A stretch of 35,932 nucleotides of DNA from Chloroflexota bacterium (GTDB lineage: Bacteria; Chloroflexota; Dehalococcoidia; Lucifugimonadales; QGNO01), in contig QGNO01000018.1 of NCBI GenBank assembly GCA_003228195.2, positions 1 through 35,932 of the forward strand. The letters are read 5' to 3'. Below, one piece after another: positions 16,371-26,105 of this stretch. Below the pieces are notes generated by a model. That model did not search any database. It was not told the origin of the DNA and saw only the letters and a program-made list of their open reading frames with translations. Positions within the stretch are counted from its first letter, which is position 1; the number at the start of each line of letters is the position of its first letter. A program made the translations under genes and the position numbers.

Positions 16371-17305
16371 AAGATCGTCAGCCATCCCACTCCATGATAA
16401 ACAAAGACGAGAGGGAGAAGTACACTATCCAGTCTATCCAATACTCCTCCGTGACCTGGAATTAACCCGCCTGATTCTTTTACGTTTTGCATTCGCTTAA
16501 TTTTAGATTCTATTAAGTCACCAACCTGAGCCGCAAGCCCTATAACTAGCCCCAAACTTGTCACATTCCCTACGTTGATTGATAAAGAAAGTGAGGACAA
16601 TGAAGTGAACGCCAAAACCGTGATGACGCCGCCTGCCATTCCAGCAATCGCACCTTCCCAAGTCTTATTAGGGCTTATTTTCGGCGCCATCTGGCGTTTT
16701 CCAATACAGCTACCTACAAAATAAGCGGACGAGTCTACTGCAAAGACAGCTATAACTGCCAATGATAGCCATAGCTCTCCATTGTCCAAGTTCCGAAGTA
16801 ATATAGCATGAGAAAGGGTAAGGCCGATATAAAGTGACCCGACCATGATAAAGAGTGCATTTTTATTCGTGATATAGGCTTGGAGTGATCGGGGTCGTGA
16901 TTTTAACGCGTCAATCAAAAACCAAAATGAAAGAAGTACAATACCAAGTCCAAAGTAACAGAAAAATAGCGTCCATATTGGTACTGTTTCACTCGTAGAT
17001 AGTACCCACGTAAGTATCCATGAGCCAAGATCGAGCACAATGACAGCTGCGAAGCCACTCCAGAGCGCCCGCAGCCAAACTGACCTTATCCCAAATAAAG
17101 CCAAAAGCTCCAATGTTCCAAGAATGGCTAATGCTACAAGTAATACAATCAGCCATATCCCACCCTGCCATATACAAATGAACAAAAATGGAAACGCGAT
17201 GACTGCAGACACAACTCTGTTTGTCAGATTATTCTTGCGGGTTGTTGAAGTTTCATCGGAATCGGATGAAACTGGGTCAGTTGCTAGTTCATCTAAAGAT
17301 TTCAT
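16367..17305 (-). CDS. cdsA: Phosphatidate cytidylyltransferase
   Basis: This integral membrane enzyme makes CDP-diacylglycerol from phosphatidic acid and CTP, the branch point for phospholipids. Of its 312 residues the first 25 or so are polar and Ser/Thr-rich, followed by about eight membrane segments. The family signature lies at the C-terminus: ISPNKTWEGAIAG (about 208-222) and GDLIESKIKRMQNVKESG with PGHGGVLDRLDS (265-298). The ATG at 17305 has no clear Shine-Dalgarno sequence. It follows frr after 84 bases, where uppS often lies in other genomes. That space is too small for uppS and shows no recognisable remnant. Confidence 0.94.
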   Translation of the reverse strand: MKSLDELATDPVSSDSDETSTTRKNNLTNRVVSAVIAFPFLFICIWQGGIWLIVLLVALAILGTLELLALFGIRSVWLRALWSGFAAVIVLDLGSWILTWVLSTSETVPIWTLFFCYFGLGIVLLSFWFLIDALKSRPRSLQAYITNKNALFIMVGSLYIGLTLSHAILLRNLDNGELWLSLAVIAVFAVDSSAYFVGSCIGKRQMAPKISPNKTWEGAIAGMAGGVITVLAFTSLSSLSLSINVGNVTSLGLVIGLAAQVGDLIESKIKRMQNVKESGGLIPGHGGVLDRLDSVLLPLVFVYHGVGWLTIL

Positions 17306-17389
17306 GGTCTAAATTTGTAAAGGCCCAACAAGGTTTTGAGAAACCGTGAATTGCGTTCATTTCGATTTGCTGAAGTTCAGATGAACCAC

Positions 17390-17950
17390 CTAAACCTCCA
17401 AAACTTCTGCCTGTTTTTTCTCGGCAATCACATCAACCTGTCCAACGTATGAGTCAGTAAGCTTCTGACTCTGATCCTGATTCCGCTTTGCTTCGTTTTG
17501 AGATATCTCCTTATTGCGTTCCATGGATTTTACCTTGTCCAACACATCCCGCCGTATATTTCGCACTGCCACTCGAGCGTTCTCAGCATGTTGCTTAACC
17601 ACCTTTACCAAATCCCTGCGCCGTTCTTCCGTAGGCTCAGGCATTGGAATTCTTATCGAGACGCCGTCATTCGCAGGGTTTAGCCCAATGTTGGATTTGA
17701 GAATTCCTTTTTCTATCTCATGCGCAACACTCTTATCCCACGGTTGTATAACCAGGAGCCTTGGTTCCGGAGCGGTTATTGTAGCCAAGTGACTCAAAGG
17801 TGTGGGAACACCGTGATAGTCCACCAAAACATTGTCTAACAAGCTGGGGGTAGCCCTGCCAGTTCTCACGGTATTGATATCACGCTTGAAAGCATCTAGC
17901 GTTTTATTCATGCGGGACTCGGCATCGTTCATAAGTGAGGATGTTGTCAT
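17390..17950 (-). CDS. frr: Ribosome recycling factor
   Basis: RRF splits post-termination ribosomes together with EF-G. The 186 residues have the normal length and hallmarks: FKRDINTVRTGRATPSLLD near the N-terminus, YHGVPTPLSHLATI in the second domain, and the conserved IRIPMPEPTEERR segment before the C-terminal helix of the three-helix bundle. The ATG follows TTGGAGG with good spacing. It lies 95 bases after pyrH on the same strand, in the classical rpsB-tsf-pyrH-frr order. Confidence 0.97.
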   Translation of the reverse strand: MTTSSLMNDAESRMNKTLDAFKRDINTVRTGRATPSLLDNVLVDYHGVPTPLSHLATITAPEPRLLVIQPWDKSVAHEIEKGILKSNIGLNPANDGVSIRIPMPEPTEERRRDLVKVVKQHAENARVAVRNIRRDVLDKVKSMERNKEISQNEAKRNQDQSQKLTDSYVGQVDVIAEKKQAEVLEV

Positions 17951-18045
17951 AGCAGTACCTCCAATGTTCAGCCTAGACCGACCGTAACGGCACTGTATGA
18001 CAAACTGTTAAGCCACCCAATCGATACGGTTTCAGATATCCCATC

Positions 18046-19283
<1,238 letters not shown>

Positions 19284-19297
19284 CGCGGGTTTGTCTC

Positions 19298-20197
19298 CTA
19301 TGCCTCAGTCGTTGCCTCGGATTCGTCCTCTACCGGCTCGTCCTGAGCTTCAATAACCTGTATCGGCTCTACCACCAGTACACTTGTATCTACGACAGGC
19401 GGCGGGGCCACATCAGTTTCAATTACCGCCCTGCGCTGCATACCTCGGTGTACTGCATCCGCGACTTTCTGAGCCATTAACCTGATTGATCTTATGGCGT
19501 CATCATTTCCTGGAATGGGGTAATCTACCAGGTCCGGATTGGCATCCGTATCAACCATGGCAACTATGGGCACTCCCATACGCTTTGCTTCCTTAACAGC
19601 AATGCCTTCCTTTCCAATGTCTATCATAAAAATGACGCCGGGAAGTTTAGTCATAGCTTTAATGCCACCCAAATACCGGTTCAGTTTTTCTATTTTCTCG
19701 TCGAGCTTCTGCGCTTCCTGCTTAGAAAGACGGCTGAAGTAGCCTTTCAGCTTCTGCTCCTCCAGCTGGACGAGATAATCTATCCGCTTCTGTATCGTGG
19801 CAAAGTTCGTGAACGTGCCTCCAAGCCAACGTATGTCAACATAAAATGCACCGCAGCGCTTTGCCTCTTGCACAATCGCTTCCTGGGCTTGCCGTTTGGT
19901 TCCGACAAATAATACCTGTTCTCCAGCTGCAACCATGTCAGAAATATAGTCACAGGCCTTGCCCAGCAGTTCCAGTGTTTGCTGTAAATCAATTATGTGA
20001 ATCCCATTTCGAGTAGCAAAAATGAACTTCTTCATTTTTGGATGCCACCTACGAGTCTGATGGCCAAAGTGAACACCGGACTCTAACATCTCCTTCATAG
20101 TGATCGGACTCGTGATCGGAGTCTCGCCTTGACCACGCGGGGCATCGGATACCGCTACTGCCCCGGTGCTATCTATTTGTTCAATCTCATCAGCCAT
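19298..20197 (-). CDS. rpsB: 30S ribosomal protein S2
   Basis: S2 is a late-assembling small-subunit protein. The family core runs from about residue 33 ([19 protein letters not shown]) through [17 protein letters not shown] and [19 protein letters not shown] to DDAIRSIRL. The protein is long, at 299 residues. It has an N-terminal extension of about 32 residues and a C-terminal acidic, Pro/Val-rich tail of about 45 residues ending [10 protein letters not shown]. The ATG at 20197 has AGGAG at good spacing, which supports the long N-terminus. It heads the minus-strand operon and has its own promoter at 20236-20264. Confidence 0.96.
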   Translation of the reverse strand: MADEIEQIDSTGAVAVSDAPRGQGETPITSPITMKEMLESGVHFGHQTRRWHPKMKKFIFATRNGIHIIDLQQTLELLGKACDYISDMVAAGEQVLFVGTKRQAQEAIVQEAKRCGAFYVDIRWLGGTFTNFATIQKRIDYLVQLEEQKLKGYFSRLSKQEAQKLDEKIEKLNRYLGGIKAMTKLPGVIFMIDIGKEGIAVKEAKRMGVPIVAMVDTDANPDLVDYPIPGNDDAIRSIRLMAQKVADAVHRGMQRRAVIETDVAPPPVVDTSVLVVEPIQVIEAQDEPVEDESEATTEA

Positions 20198-20235
20198 ATA
20201 TTCTCCTACTTAACAAATGGGTATTTGCGCACGAA

Positions 20236-20264
20236 AGTATAGCATAGGGTATACCTATGGGCAA
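20236..20264 (-). promoter_or_regulatory. Promoter of the rpsB operon, with a dyad in the spacer
   Basis: On minus, TTGCCC (20264-20259), exactly 17 bases and TATACT (20241-20236) form a good sigma-70 promoter about 40 bases before rpsB. The spacer is almost filled by the inverted repeat CATAGG-GTATA-CCTATG (20243-20259). That is a possible operator, but its regulator is unknown. Confidence 0.6.
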
Positions 20265-20275
20265 CGTTAGTCACA

Positions 20276-20304
20276 TTGACACTCCAATCTGCTGGTGCTA
20301 AATT
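20276..20304 (+). promoter_or_regulatory. Candidate promoter for fmdB-dtd
   Basis: TTGACA (20276-20281), a 17-base spacer and TAAATT (20299-20304, four of six consensus bases) point toward fmdB. Transcription would begin near 20311, just before the terminator-like hairpin. It is back to back with the rpsB promoter, with 11 bases between their -35 boxes. Confidence 0.5.
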
Positions 20305-20315
20305 GGATCGGTTGT

Positions 20316-20348
20316 TAGCAGTCTGTTGTTGAGACTGTTATTTTTTTT
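20316..20348 (+). terminator. Intrinsic-terminator-like hairpin in the fmdB leader (possible attenuator)
   Basis: Bases 20316-20324 (TAGCAGTCT) pair with 20332-20340 (AGACTGTTA) to give nine pairs, one of them G-U, around a 7-base loop. Eight consecutive T residues follow at 20341-20348. This is the textbook shape of an intrinsic terminator on plus. It lies between the promoter and the GTG of fmdB, so it would stop transcripts after about 38 bases unless prevented. Confidence 0.6.
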
Positions 20349-20362
20349 GAGAGGTTATAAGA

Positions 20363-20737
20363 GTGCCCCTTTACGATTACCAATGTTCAGTTTGTGAACA
20401 TAGATTTGAGTTGACCCACGGGTTCAACCAGCCAACTGTGCAGAAGTGCCCAATGTGCGAAGGAGAAGCTAATCGAAAGCTTCACTCCGTTCCGGTGATA
20501 TATAAGGGTACTGGATTCTATACTACTGACTACGCTCGCAAACAACCAGGCGGTAGTTCTTCGCCAGAATCATCAAGCAATTCGTCGTCTGATTCGTCGT
20601 CTGATTCATCATCTGATTCGTCGTCTGATTCTTCAAGCGGTACGTCGGAAGGTTCGTCCACCAGTACCAAATCAGATGCACCTAAATCCTCTGACTCCCC
20701 TAAAGACTCCTCTTCCAAGTCATCAACTGACACGTAG
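20363..20737 (+). CDS. FmdB-family zinc-ribbon protein with a Ser/Asp-rich tail
   Basis: A 124-residue protein of the FmdB putative regulatory family. The N-terminal 60 residues hold the zinc ribbon MPLYDYQCSVC with paired Cys at 8/11 and 29/32, then FYTTDYAR, the usual end of the domain. From about residue 65 the chain is almost entirely Ser, Asp, Thr, Lys and Pro, with four DNA-level 12-base repeats, and is surely disordered. The start is GTG after GAGAGG. FmdB proteins were first linked to formamidase/acetamidase regulation but occur widely, and the real function is unsettled. The gene lies eight bases upstream of dtd, so the two are probably co-transcribed. Confidence 0.85.
   Translation: MPLYDYQCSVCEHRFELTHGFNQPTVQKCPMCEGEANRKLHSVPVIYKGTGFYTTDYARKQPGGSSSPESSSNSSSDSSSDSSSDSSSDSSSGTSEGSSTSTKSDAPKSSDSPKDSSSKSSTDT
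20581..20628 (+). repeat. 12-bp tandem repeat coding for the Ser/Asp tail
   Basis: Four tandem copies of TTCGTCGTCTGA, the third with two substitutions, encode an SSSD-type repeat in the FmdB-like protein. Changes in copy number would keep the frame, so only tail length would vary. Confidence 0.9.
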
Positions 20738-20745
20738 GAATAACC

Positions 20746-21210
20746 TTGCGTGCCCTGATTCAACGCGTATCCAGTGCTTCTCTTACCGTAAACGGCAAGG
20801 AGATCAGCTCGATAGGAAATGGGATGGTTGTATTTCTAGGCATCGGGCACGGTGACAGCAAAGAAGATGCGATATATTTGAGTGAAAAAATCGCGAATCT
20901 AAGGATATTTTCTGACGACGAAGGGAGATTCGACCTATCTGCCATTGATACCGATTCAGGTGTTCTCCTTGTAAGTCAGTTCACTCTTTATGCAGACACT
21001 CGGAAAGGACGTCGTCCTTCATTTATCCGTGCTGCTCCACCAGAAATTGCAGAGCCTCTGATGACGGAAATGGCCGAATTACTACGGCAGTTGAAACTAA
21101 GAGTATCTACGGGGGTTTTCAAGGCACATATGATGGTGAGTCTTATAAATGATGGGCCAGCCACTTTTATGATTGACAGTATTGAGAAGCATACGCCCAG
21201 AAAGGCTTGA
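20746..21210 (+). CDS. dtd: D-aminoacyl-tRNA deacylase
   Basis: DTD removes D-amino acids (and glycine from tRNA-Ala) wrongly attached to tRNA. The protein has 154 residues with both hallmark motifs: SQFTLYAD (77-84) with KGRRPSF following, and NDGPAT (135-140), which contains the Gly-cisPro element of the active site. The N-terminus MRALIQRVSSASLTV is standard. The start is a TTG at 20746 after GGAAT. The gene ends 21 bases from the convergent PD40 lipoprotein gene. Linkage to the FmdB-like gene has no obvious functional meaning. Confidence 0.95.
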   Translation: MRALIQRVSSASLTVNGKEISSIGNGMVVFLGIGHGDSKEDAIYLSEKIANLRIFSDDEGRFDLSAIDTDSGVLLVSQFTLYADTRKGRRPSFIRAAPPEIAEPLMTEMAELLRQLKLRVSTGVFKAHMMVSLINDGPATFMIDSIEKHTPRKA

Positions 21211-21231
21211 AAATTAAGCCCGATCAAATAA

Positions 21232-22497
21232 TTAATAATTGGACCAAGTGGCAAGATACCCTCTGCCCAAAACTCGTATATTACCTACATCATTCAAATC
21301 TGCGATATAAATTCTGCTCCCCTCTTGCGTATTTTCGTAAGCAAGTGAACCTGCAAACGTTATGCGCGTGCTGTCAGGGGACCAGACTTGATGGGATTCC
21401 CCAAACTGATCGAAAAATGCATACCAGATCAACTGATCATGTGAAGGATTAAACCTAGCAATTTGAGTGTCCGTTCCAGAGCCCAAGTCCAAAATCCTCC
21501 ACTGGAGATTGTCACCCGAGTCTCCAATAGCCACGTAAGCTATTTTGCTGCCATCCGGTGACCAGAAAAAGGCGATTATAGATATCTCTTTAAGTATCCT
21601 GGACTCACCAGATTCTACATCTATCAACACCAACCGCTTCAACAAATAGTCATCATTGTCCAGTGATTCACCAACAGCGATCTGATCCCCTTTGGGACTC
21701 CACATAAAAGCTACGTTCCCACTAACGCCTCCGAGTTGGCGCTTGAGATAACCAGTCGCAGAGGAAATGGTTAATACATCGCCTGCTACTCCAGACTGGA
21801 TCAACCCTATCATTTTGGAAGTAGGCGACCAAGAAGGCATCCTGTCTTTAAGCGACACAGTACCTACACTCACGAGCGCGTTCGATTTGTTGACTTCCGC
21901 CCTTAACAAATCCCTGTCTCTACGTATAAGAAGACTCTCGGAATCATGTGACCAGTCGATCGAGATTGATTTACCTTCAGTCAGTTCTTGGGGATTCATA
22001 AGACCGGACGAATCAATTAAGTACAGGGTCATCATCTCCTGATCTCGCGCTATCAAAGCCAAGTGTTCTCCGTCCGGTGACCACAGGGAATAGTGAGGAG
22101 ACCTGATCCTGAAGAGCGGCTTATCCTCTACTGCATTTTCAAAAAGCTGGACCTGGCTAGCCCCCTGGGCGCTGGCAACATATAACGCATTTCTCCTATC
22201 GGCGGCACCTTCCGAAAAAGAAGAGTATGACAACATCTCGGCTGCTGGTGACCATCCTGGCCAAGTATATTTTCCATCATCTTGAGTGATCTTCCGCTTA
22301 TCGCTGCCGTCCGAATTAGCCGTCCAAATTTGAAAGTCAGCGCTTACGTATGCTATACGGCCGATAGAATCGATTTTCAACGCGAGATTCGAATCAATCC
22401 CCCCAGAGATGGGTATTGATGAGTCACCTACAATGCCTCCGCAAGCGATCGGTAAAGTCAGAGTCAGAACAATAACCTTTCGAAGCCTTGCTAGCAT
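21232..22497 (-). CDS. PD40 (TolB-like) beta-propeller lipoprotein
   Basis: The 421-residue protein has a short signal peptide with a lipobox-like end (LTLPIAC, Cys19), so it is probably lipid-anchored outside the membrane. The rest is a six-bladed propeller of PD40/WD40-like units. Blades are marked by the recurrent W-S-P-D-G-x-x-I-A motif: GWSPAAEM, LWSPDGEHLAL, SWSPTSKM, MWSPKGDQIAV, FWSPDGSKIAY and VWSPDSTRITF. Such units occur in TolB and in the propeller of prolyl oligopeptidases, but no peptidase domain is present. It lies 14 bases after nadC on the same strand, although a link to NAD synthesis is unlikely. The specific function is unknown. Confidence 0.85.
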   Translation of the reverse strand: MLARLRKVIVLTLTLPIACGGIVGDSSIPISGGIDSNLALKIDSIGRIAYVSADFQIWTANSDGSDKRKITQDDGKYTWPGWSPAAEMLSYSSFSEGAADRRNALYVASAQGASQVQLFENAVEDKPLFRIRSPHYSLWSPDGEHLALIARDQEMMTLYLIDSSGLMNPQELTEGKSISIDWSHDSESLLIRRDRDLLRAEVNKSNALVSVGTVSLKDRMPSWSPTSKMIGLIQSGVAGDVLTISSATGYLKRQLGGVSGNVAFMWSPKGDQIAVGESLDNDDYLLKRLVLIDVESGESRILKEISIIAFFWSPDGSKIAYVAIGDSGDNLQWRILDLGSGTDTQIARFNPSHDQLIWYAFFDQFGESHQVWSPDSTRITFAGSLAYENTQEGSRIYIADLNDVGNIRVLGRGYLATWSNY

Positions 22498-22511
22498 TTC
22501 AAATAAGTGCT

Positions 22512-23363
22512 TTAAGTCTGCAAGTCGAGGCTGATATCAAGAGCCTTAACAGAGTGAGTAAGCGCTCCGACAGAGATAAGATCCACCCCTGTTTCAGCGA
22601 CCCGACGGACATTATCGAGATTGATACCACCAGACGCCTCAGTCAGTGCCCGCCCTTTAGCCATCTTCGCCGCCCGGGTCATATCTTCAATTGACATGTT
22701 ATCAAGCAAGATTATCTCTGCACCTGCATCTATCGCTTCCTTAGCTTCATCAATCGTCTCGACCTCTATCTCAACCTTAAGAGTATGTGGCGCCTTTTCA
22801 GACGCGTGCTTTACAAGATATTCGATCGACAGTTCCCCCAACCGAGCGGCAGCAATATGGTTGTCCTTAATAAGGATTCCGTCTGAAAGATTAAATCTAT
22901 GGTTGTGGCCGCCACCAACAGCCACCGAATATTTGTCTAGGTAACGAAGGCCAGGGACCGTTTTGCGAGTGTCAATTATCTCTGCAGCTGACCCGCTTAT
23001 CTCGGCCACATACTTGGCCGTCTCAGTCGCTATACCGCTCATTCTTTGTAGAAAGTTAAGGGCGGTGCGCTCTGCAGTTAATATACCTCCTACCTGACCT
23101 TCAATTCTGGCAATAAGATCACCAGCTTTAAGGTTTGCACCATCCTCTAGAATAGGTACCGTTTCCAAGCTCGGGTTCACCCTGGAAAACACGGCCGCCG
23201 TCACGCTAAGTCCTGCGAGGATTCCAGGTTCTTTCGATACGAGAAGTGCCTGTCCTATCTGGCCCCGCGGGACGAGCGCTGATGTAGTGTGATCTTGTGA
23301 AGTAAGATCTTCCTGAAGAGCCCTATCTATAATGTCTAATGTGTCTCGAGTTATCTGTAACAA
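22512..23363 (-). CDS. nadC: Nicotinate-nucleotide pyrophosphorylase (quinolinate phosphoribosyltransferase)
   Basis: Converts quinolinate and PRPP to nicotinate mononucleotide in de novo NAD synthesis. The 283 residues show the family landmarks: EDLTSQDHTTSALV near the N-terminus, ERTALNFLQRMSGIAT, the TRKTVPGLRYLDKYSVAVGGG phosphoribosyl segment, IKDNHIA, and the C-terminal barrel with EVETIDEA, DNMSIEDM and EASGGI. It follows nadA after 94 bases. No nadB was found in the window, so aspartate oxidation must be encoded elsewhere. Confidence 0.96.
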   Translation of the reverse strand: MLQITRDTLDIIDRALQEDLTSQDHTTSALVPRGQIGQALLVSKEPGILAGLSVTAAVFSRVNPSLETVPILEDGANLKAGDLIARIEGQVGGILTAERTALNFLQRMSGIATETAKYVAEISGSAAEIIDTRKTVPGLRYLDKYSVAVGGGHNHRFNLSDGILIKDNHIAAARLGELSIEYLVKHASEKAPHTLKVEIEVETIDEAKEAIDAGAEIILLDNMSIEDMTRAAKMAKGRALTEASGGINLDNVRRVAETGVDLISVGALTHSVKALDISLDLQT

Positions 23364-23457
23364 TTTACTGAAATCTCAATTGTTTCGGAAGCAGTTGCCT
23401 GATCTCTTATCTAATGGACCATCTTTCCATATTGAGAACAGCCGTATTTATCGTGGG

Positions 23458-24666
23458 CTATCCCCTTTTCAGAGACAACATCTGCTCGAGCGCTAATCGT
23501 GCGTAATGAGCAGTGTCTTCATTTACTGTGATCTGGTTAGCTACCTTTCCGGCCACGAGGCCTTCCGCGACCCATGCAAGATATGCCGGGTGAATCCTGT
23601 ACATTGTGGCGCACGGGCAAACTACAGGATCAAGAGAAAATATGGTCTTATCAGGATTCTCTTTTGCCAATCTGCTTACCAAATTTATCTCGGTGCCTAT
23701 TCCAAATACAGACCCGGCAGGGGCATCTTCGACGACCTTAATTATGAACTCTGTCGAACCGTCCATATCGGCCGCTTCGACAACCTCCTGCACACACTCA
23801 GGATGAACAACTACCTGTACATCCGGGAACTTCTCCCTGGCTTCATTTATCTGCTTGACTGTAAATCTAGTGTGCACAGAACAGTGGCCCTGCCATAAAA
23901 TCACTTTGGAATTCCTAATCTCATCTTCAGTTAATCCGCCCAGTGGTTTGAAAGGATTCCAAACCACCATCTCTTCAACTGGGATGCCTAACTTCAGCGA
24001 AGTGTTACGGCCAAGATGCTGATCAGGGAAAAAGAGGATCTTCTCTCCCCTCCTAAACGCCCACTGAAAAGCTTCCGTAGCATTTGAGGATGTGCAAACT
24101 ATTCCTTCATTTCGCCCACATAACGCTTTTATGTCGGCGGTAGAGTTCATATAAGTCACGGGAATCAGCCCATCAAGAACAACAGCGCTTAGATCCGCCC
24201 AAGCGTCCAACGCATCCTCTGTAGGTGCCATATCGGCCATAGAGCAACCCGCCTTCATGTTAGGGAGTATGACCTTCTGATTGGGGCCAGTGAGAATATC
24301 TGCTGTTTCAGCCATAAAATGTACGCCACAAAATACGACGTACTCGGCCTCTTTTTGTTTAGCTGCGTATTGGGATAGAAGGTATGAGTCGCCCCGATAA
24401 TCAGCAAACTTTATTATCTCGTCACGCTGATAATGGTGACCTAAGATCATTAGTTGATCGCCAAGTTTAGCTCTAGCCACCGCTATACGGTCAGACAACT
24501 CGTCAGGCTTAAGCCCCATGTAGTCCTTAGGCAGTGGCTGCCACTCAACTTTGGCTTTGAACTCCTCAATCAAAGGCTTAGCTTCGAGAGATTCGTCAGT
24601 TCGACAGAAAGCGGACTGCTCGATGTCAGTAATTGGAACCTTAGGTTGGCGTTCAACTGTAATCAT
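23458..24666 (-). CDS. nadA: Quinolinate synthase
   Basis: Condenses iminoaspartate with dihydroxyacetone phosphate to quinolinate, using a 4Fe-4S cluster. The protein has 402 residues. The first 45 or so form a non-conserved leader; the family core begins around MGLKPDELSDRIAVARAKLGD. Likely cluster ligands are Cys113 (VFCGVHFMAETA), Cys291 (VHPEC) and Cys350 (DPVVCPCATM). Other conserved parts are ILGHHYQRDE, AGCSMADM and FFPDQHLGRN. The ATG lacks a strong ribosome binding site. It is upstream of nadC in a probable nadA-nadC unit. Confidence 0.96.
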   Translation of the reverse strand: MITVERQPKVPITDIEQSAFCRTDESLEAKPLIEEFKAKVEWQPLPKDYMGLKPDELSDRIAVARAKLGDQLMILGHHYQRDEIIKFADYRGDSYLLSQYAAKQKEAEYVVFCGVHFMAETADILTGPNQKVILPNMKAGCSMADMAPTEDALDAWADLSAVVLDGLIPVTYMNSTADIKALCGRNEGIVCTSSNATEAFQWAFRRGEKILFFPDQHLGRNTSLKLGIPVEEMVVWNPFKPLGGLTEDEIRNSKVILWQGHCSVHTRFTVKQINEAREKFPDVQVVVHPECVQEVVEAADMDGSTEFIIKVVEDAPAGSVFGIGTEINLVSRLAKENPDKTIFSLDPVVCPCATMYRIHPAYLAWVAEGLVAGKVANQITVNEDTAHYARLALEQMLSLKRG

Positions 24667-24705
24667 TAATTGGCCATACCACGAACCAGAGTAATTAATC
24701 CGAAC

Positions 24706-24734
24706 AGTCTACTATGTTCCTACAAAAGGCTCAA
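24706..24734 (-). promoter_or_regulatory. Weak candidate promoter for nadA
   Basis: On minus, TTGAGC (24734-24729), 17 bases and TAGACT (24711-24706) lie between the miaB stop and nadA. Each box matches four of six consensus bases. The spacing is ideal but the evidence is modest. Confidence 0.35.
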
Positions 24735-24740
24735 CCATGT

Positions 24741-26045
24741 TCATGATACTGCCGTCCCCTGCATGGACCATGGTGATGTCTTGTCAATATGAACATTAAC
24801 AACTTTGCCTTGGAGTAACCGGTCATCTTCAAAGAAAACTAGCTTGTCGTTTCGATTGCGGCCCTTCCATTTTCCCTTAGAGTGGCCCTCAACTAAAACC
24901 TCTACCGTTTCCCCTAGAAGCCTTTCATTAATCTTGCCGACAATCCGTTCCTGTATCTGCTCAACTGTTGATAGGCGTAACTTTTTCTCATCGTACGACA
25001 AAGTATCAGGCAACTTCCGAGATGCTATGGTGCCAGGTCGCTCCGAATAAGCTGCTACATGCACCTTGTCAAATTTAACGTCTTCCAACAGCTTCACAGA
25101 CTCCTGAAAAGCCTCATCGCTTTCGCCTGGAAAACCTACGATAAGATCTGTACTCATTGAGACACCGGGTACGGTATCTCGAATAAGTTCCACTTTCGAC
25201 CTGTACTCCGCGTTGGTATAACCACGGCGCATAACTTTCAGCACTTCGTCATCACCTGCCTGAAACGGCAGATTAAAATGCTCACAAACCTTTTCCAAAG
25301 TAGCGACTGCATCAATTATTTTCTGGCTCATATCGTTAGGATGTGAGGTGAGAAATCGTATCCTCTCCAGCCCATCAATCCGATCTACAGCCGTCAACAG
25401 ATCAGCAAGGTCAACTTTGTCTGAAAGGTCATGCCCATAAGAGTCTACGTTCTGCCCAAGTAAAGTAATCTCCTTAACGTTACGGGCTGCAAGTAACTCC
25501 ACCTCATTGACTATGTCAGCAATTGTCCGACTGACCTCTCTACCGCGGCGATAAGGAATTATGCAAAAACTACAAAACTTGTCACAGCCGTGAATGATTG
25601 GAACATAAGCGGTAACAGCGACGTTCGGAGGAGTAAGAGTGGTTAAGCAACCCTCCGCATCGAGACCCATCCTCTCGCCAAGTAGCTCAAGAAGCGGTCG
25701 GTAGTTCTGTGGCTGCATGAAAGCATCGACATGTGGAAATCTAGACTCGAGCTCCGCCGTCTTTGGCCCAACCATGCAACCCATCAAAGCGATAATCTTG
25801 TCATTTGCATCACGTTTAACGGATTTAAGTGAGCTGAGCATACCTGTCACCTTATCCTCAGCAGACTGCCTTACCACGCAGCTATTAAGAACTATAACGT
25901 CCGCATCCTTGGCTTTCTCTACAGGACCCATGCCAAGCTGAATTAAAGCACTCTCAAGCCGATCGGAGTCTGCTTTATTCATCTGACAACCGATAGTCCA
26001 TATAAAATAACTATCTAATTCGTTCTCTTTTTTCAGCGTAGTCAT
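24741..26045 (-). CDS. miaB: tRNA-2-methylthio-N6-isopentenyladenosine synthase
   Basis: A radical-SAM methylthiotransferase that modifies A37 of tRNAs reading UNN codons. The 434 residues include the N-terminal cluster Cys20, Cys56 and Cys90 (GCQMNKADS, NSCVVRQSAEDK, MGCMVG), the radical SAM CxxxCxxC at 154/158/161 in GCDKFCSFCIIPYRRG, and a C-terminal TRAM domain (VEVLVEGHSKGKWKGRNRND). The NADSDR-like KADSDRLES and the conserved VVRQSAEDK favour MiaB over RimO and MtaB. It lies upstream of nadA. No miaA is in the window. Confidence 0.95.
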   Translation of the reverse strand: MTTLKKENELDSYFIWTIGCQMNKADSDRLESALIQLGMGPVEKAKDADVIVLNSCVVRQSAEDKVTGMLSSLKSVKRDANDKIIALMGCMVGPKTAELESRFPHVDAFMQPQNYRPLLELLGERMGLDAEGCLTTLTPPNVAVTAYVPIIHGCDKFCSFCIIPYRRGREVSRTIADIVNEVELLAARNVKEITLLGQNVDSYGHDLSDKVDLADLLTAVDRIDGLERIRFLTSHPNDMSQKIIDAVATLEKVCEHFNLPFQAGDDEVLKVMRRGYTNAEYRSKVELIRDTVPGVSMSTDLIVGFPGESDEAFQESVKLLEDVKFDKVHVAAYSERPGTIASRKLPDTLSYDEKKLRLSTVEQIQERIVGKINERLLGETVEVLVEGHSKGKWKGRNRNDKLVFFEDDRLLQGKVVNVHIDKTSPWSMQGTAVS

Positions 26046-26105
26046 AAATACATTTCCTAGAAGAACTTCAATTCTATCAAATCAGAGCTATAGATCATTT
26101 TGTAA

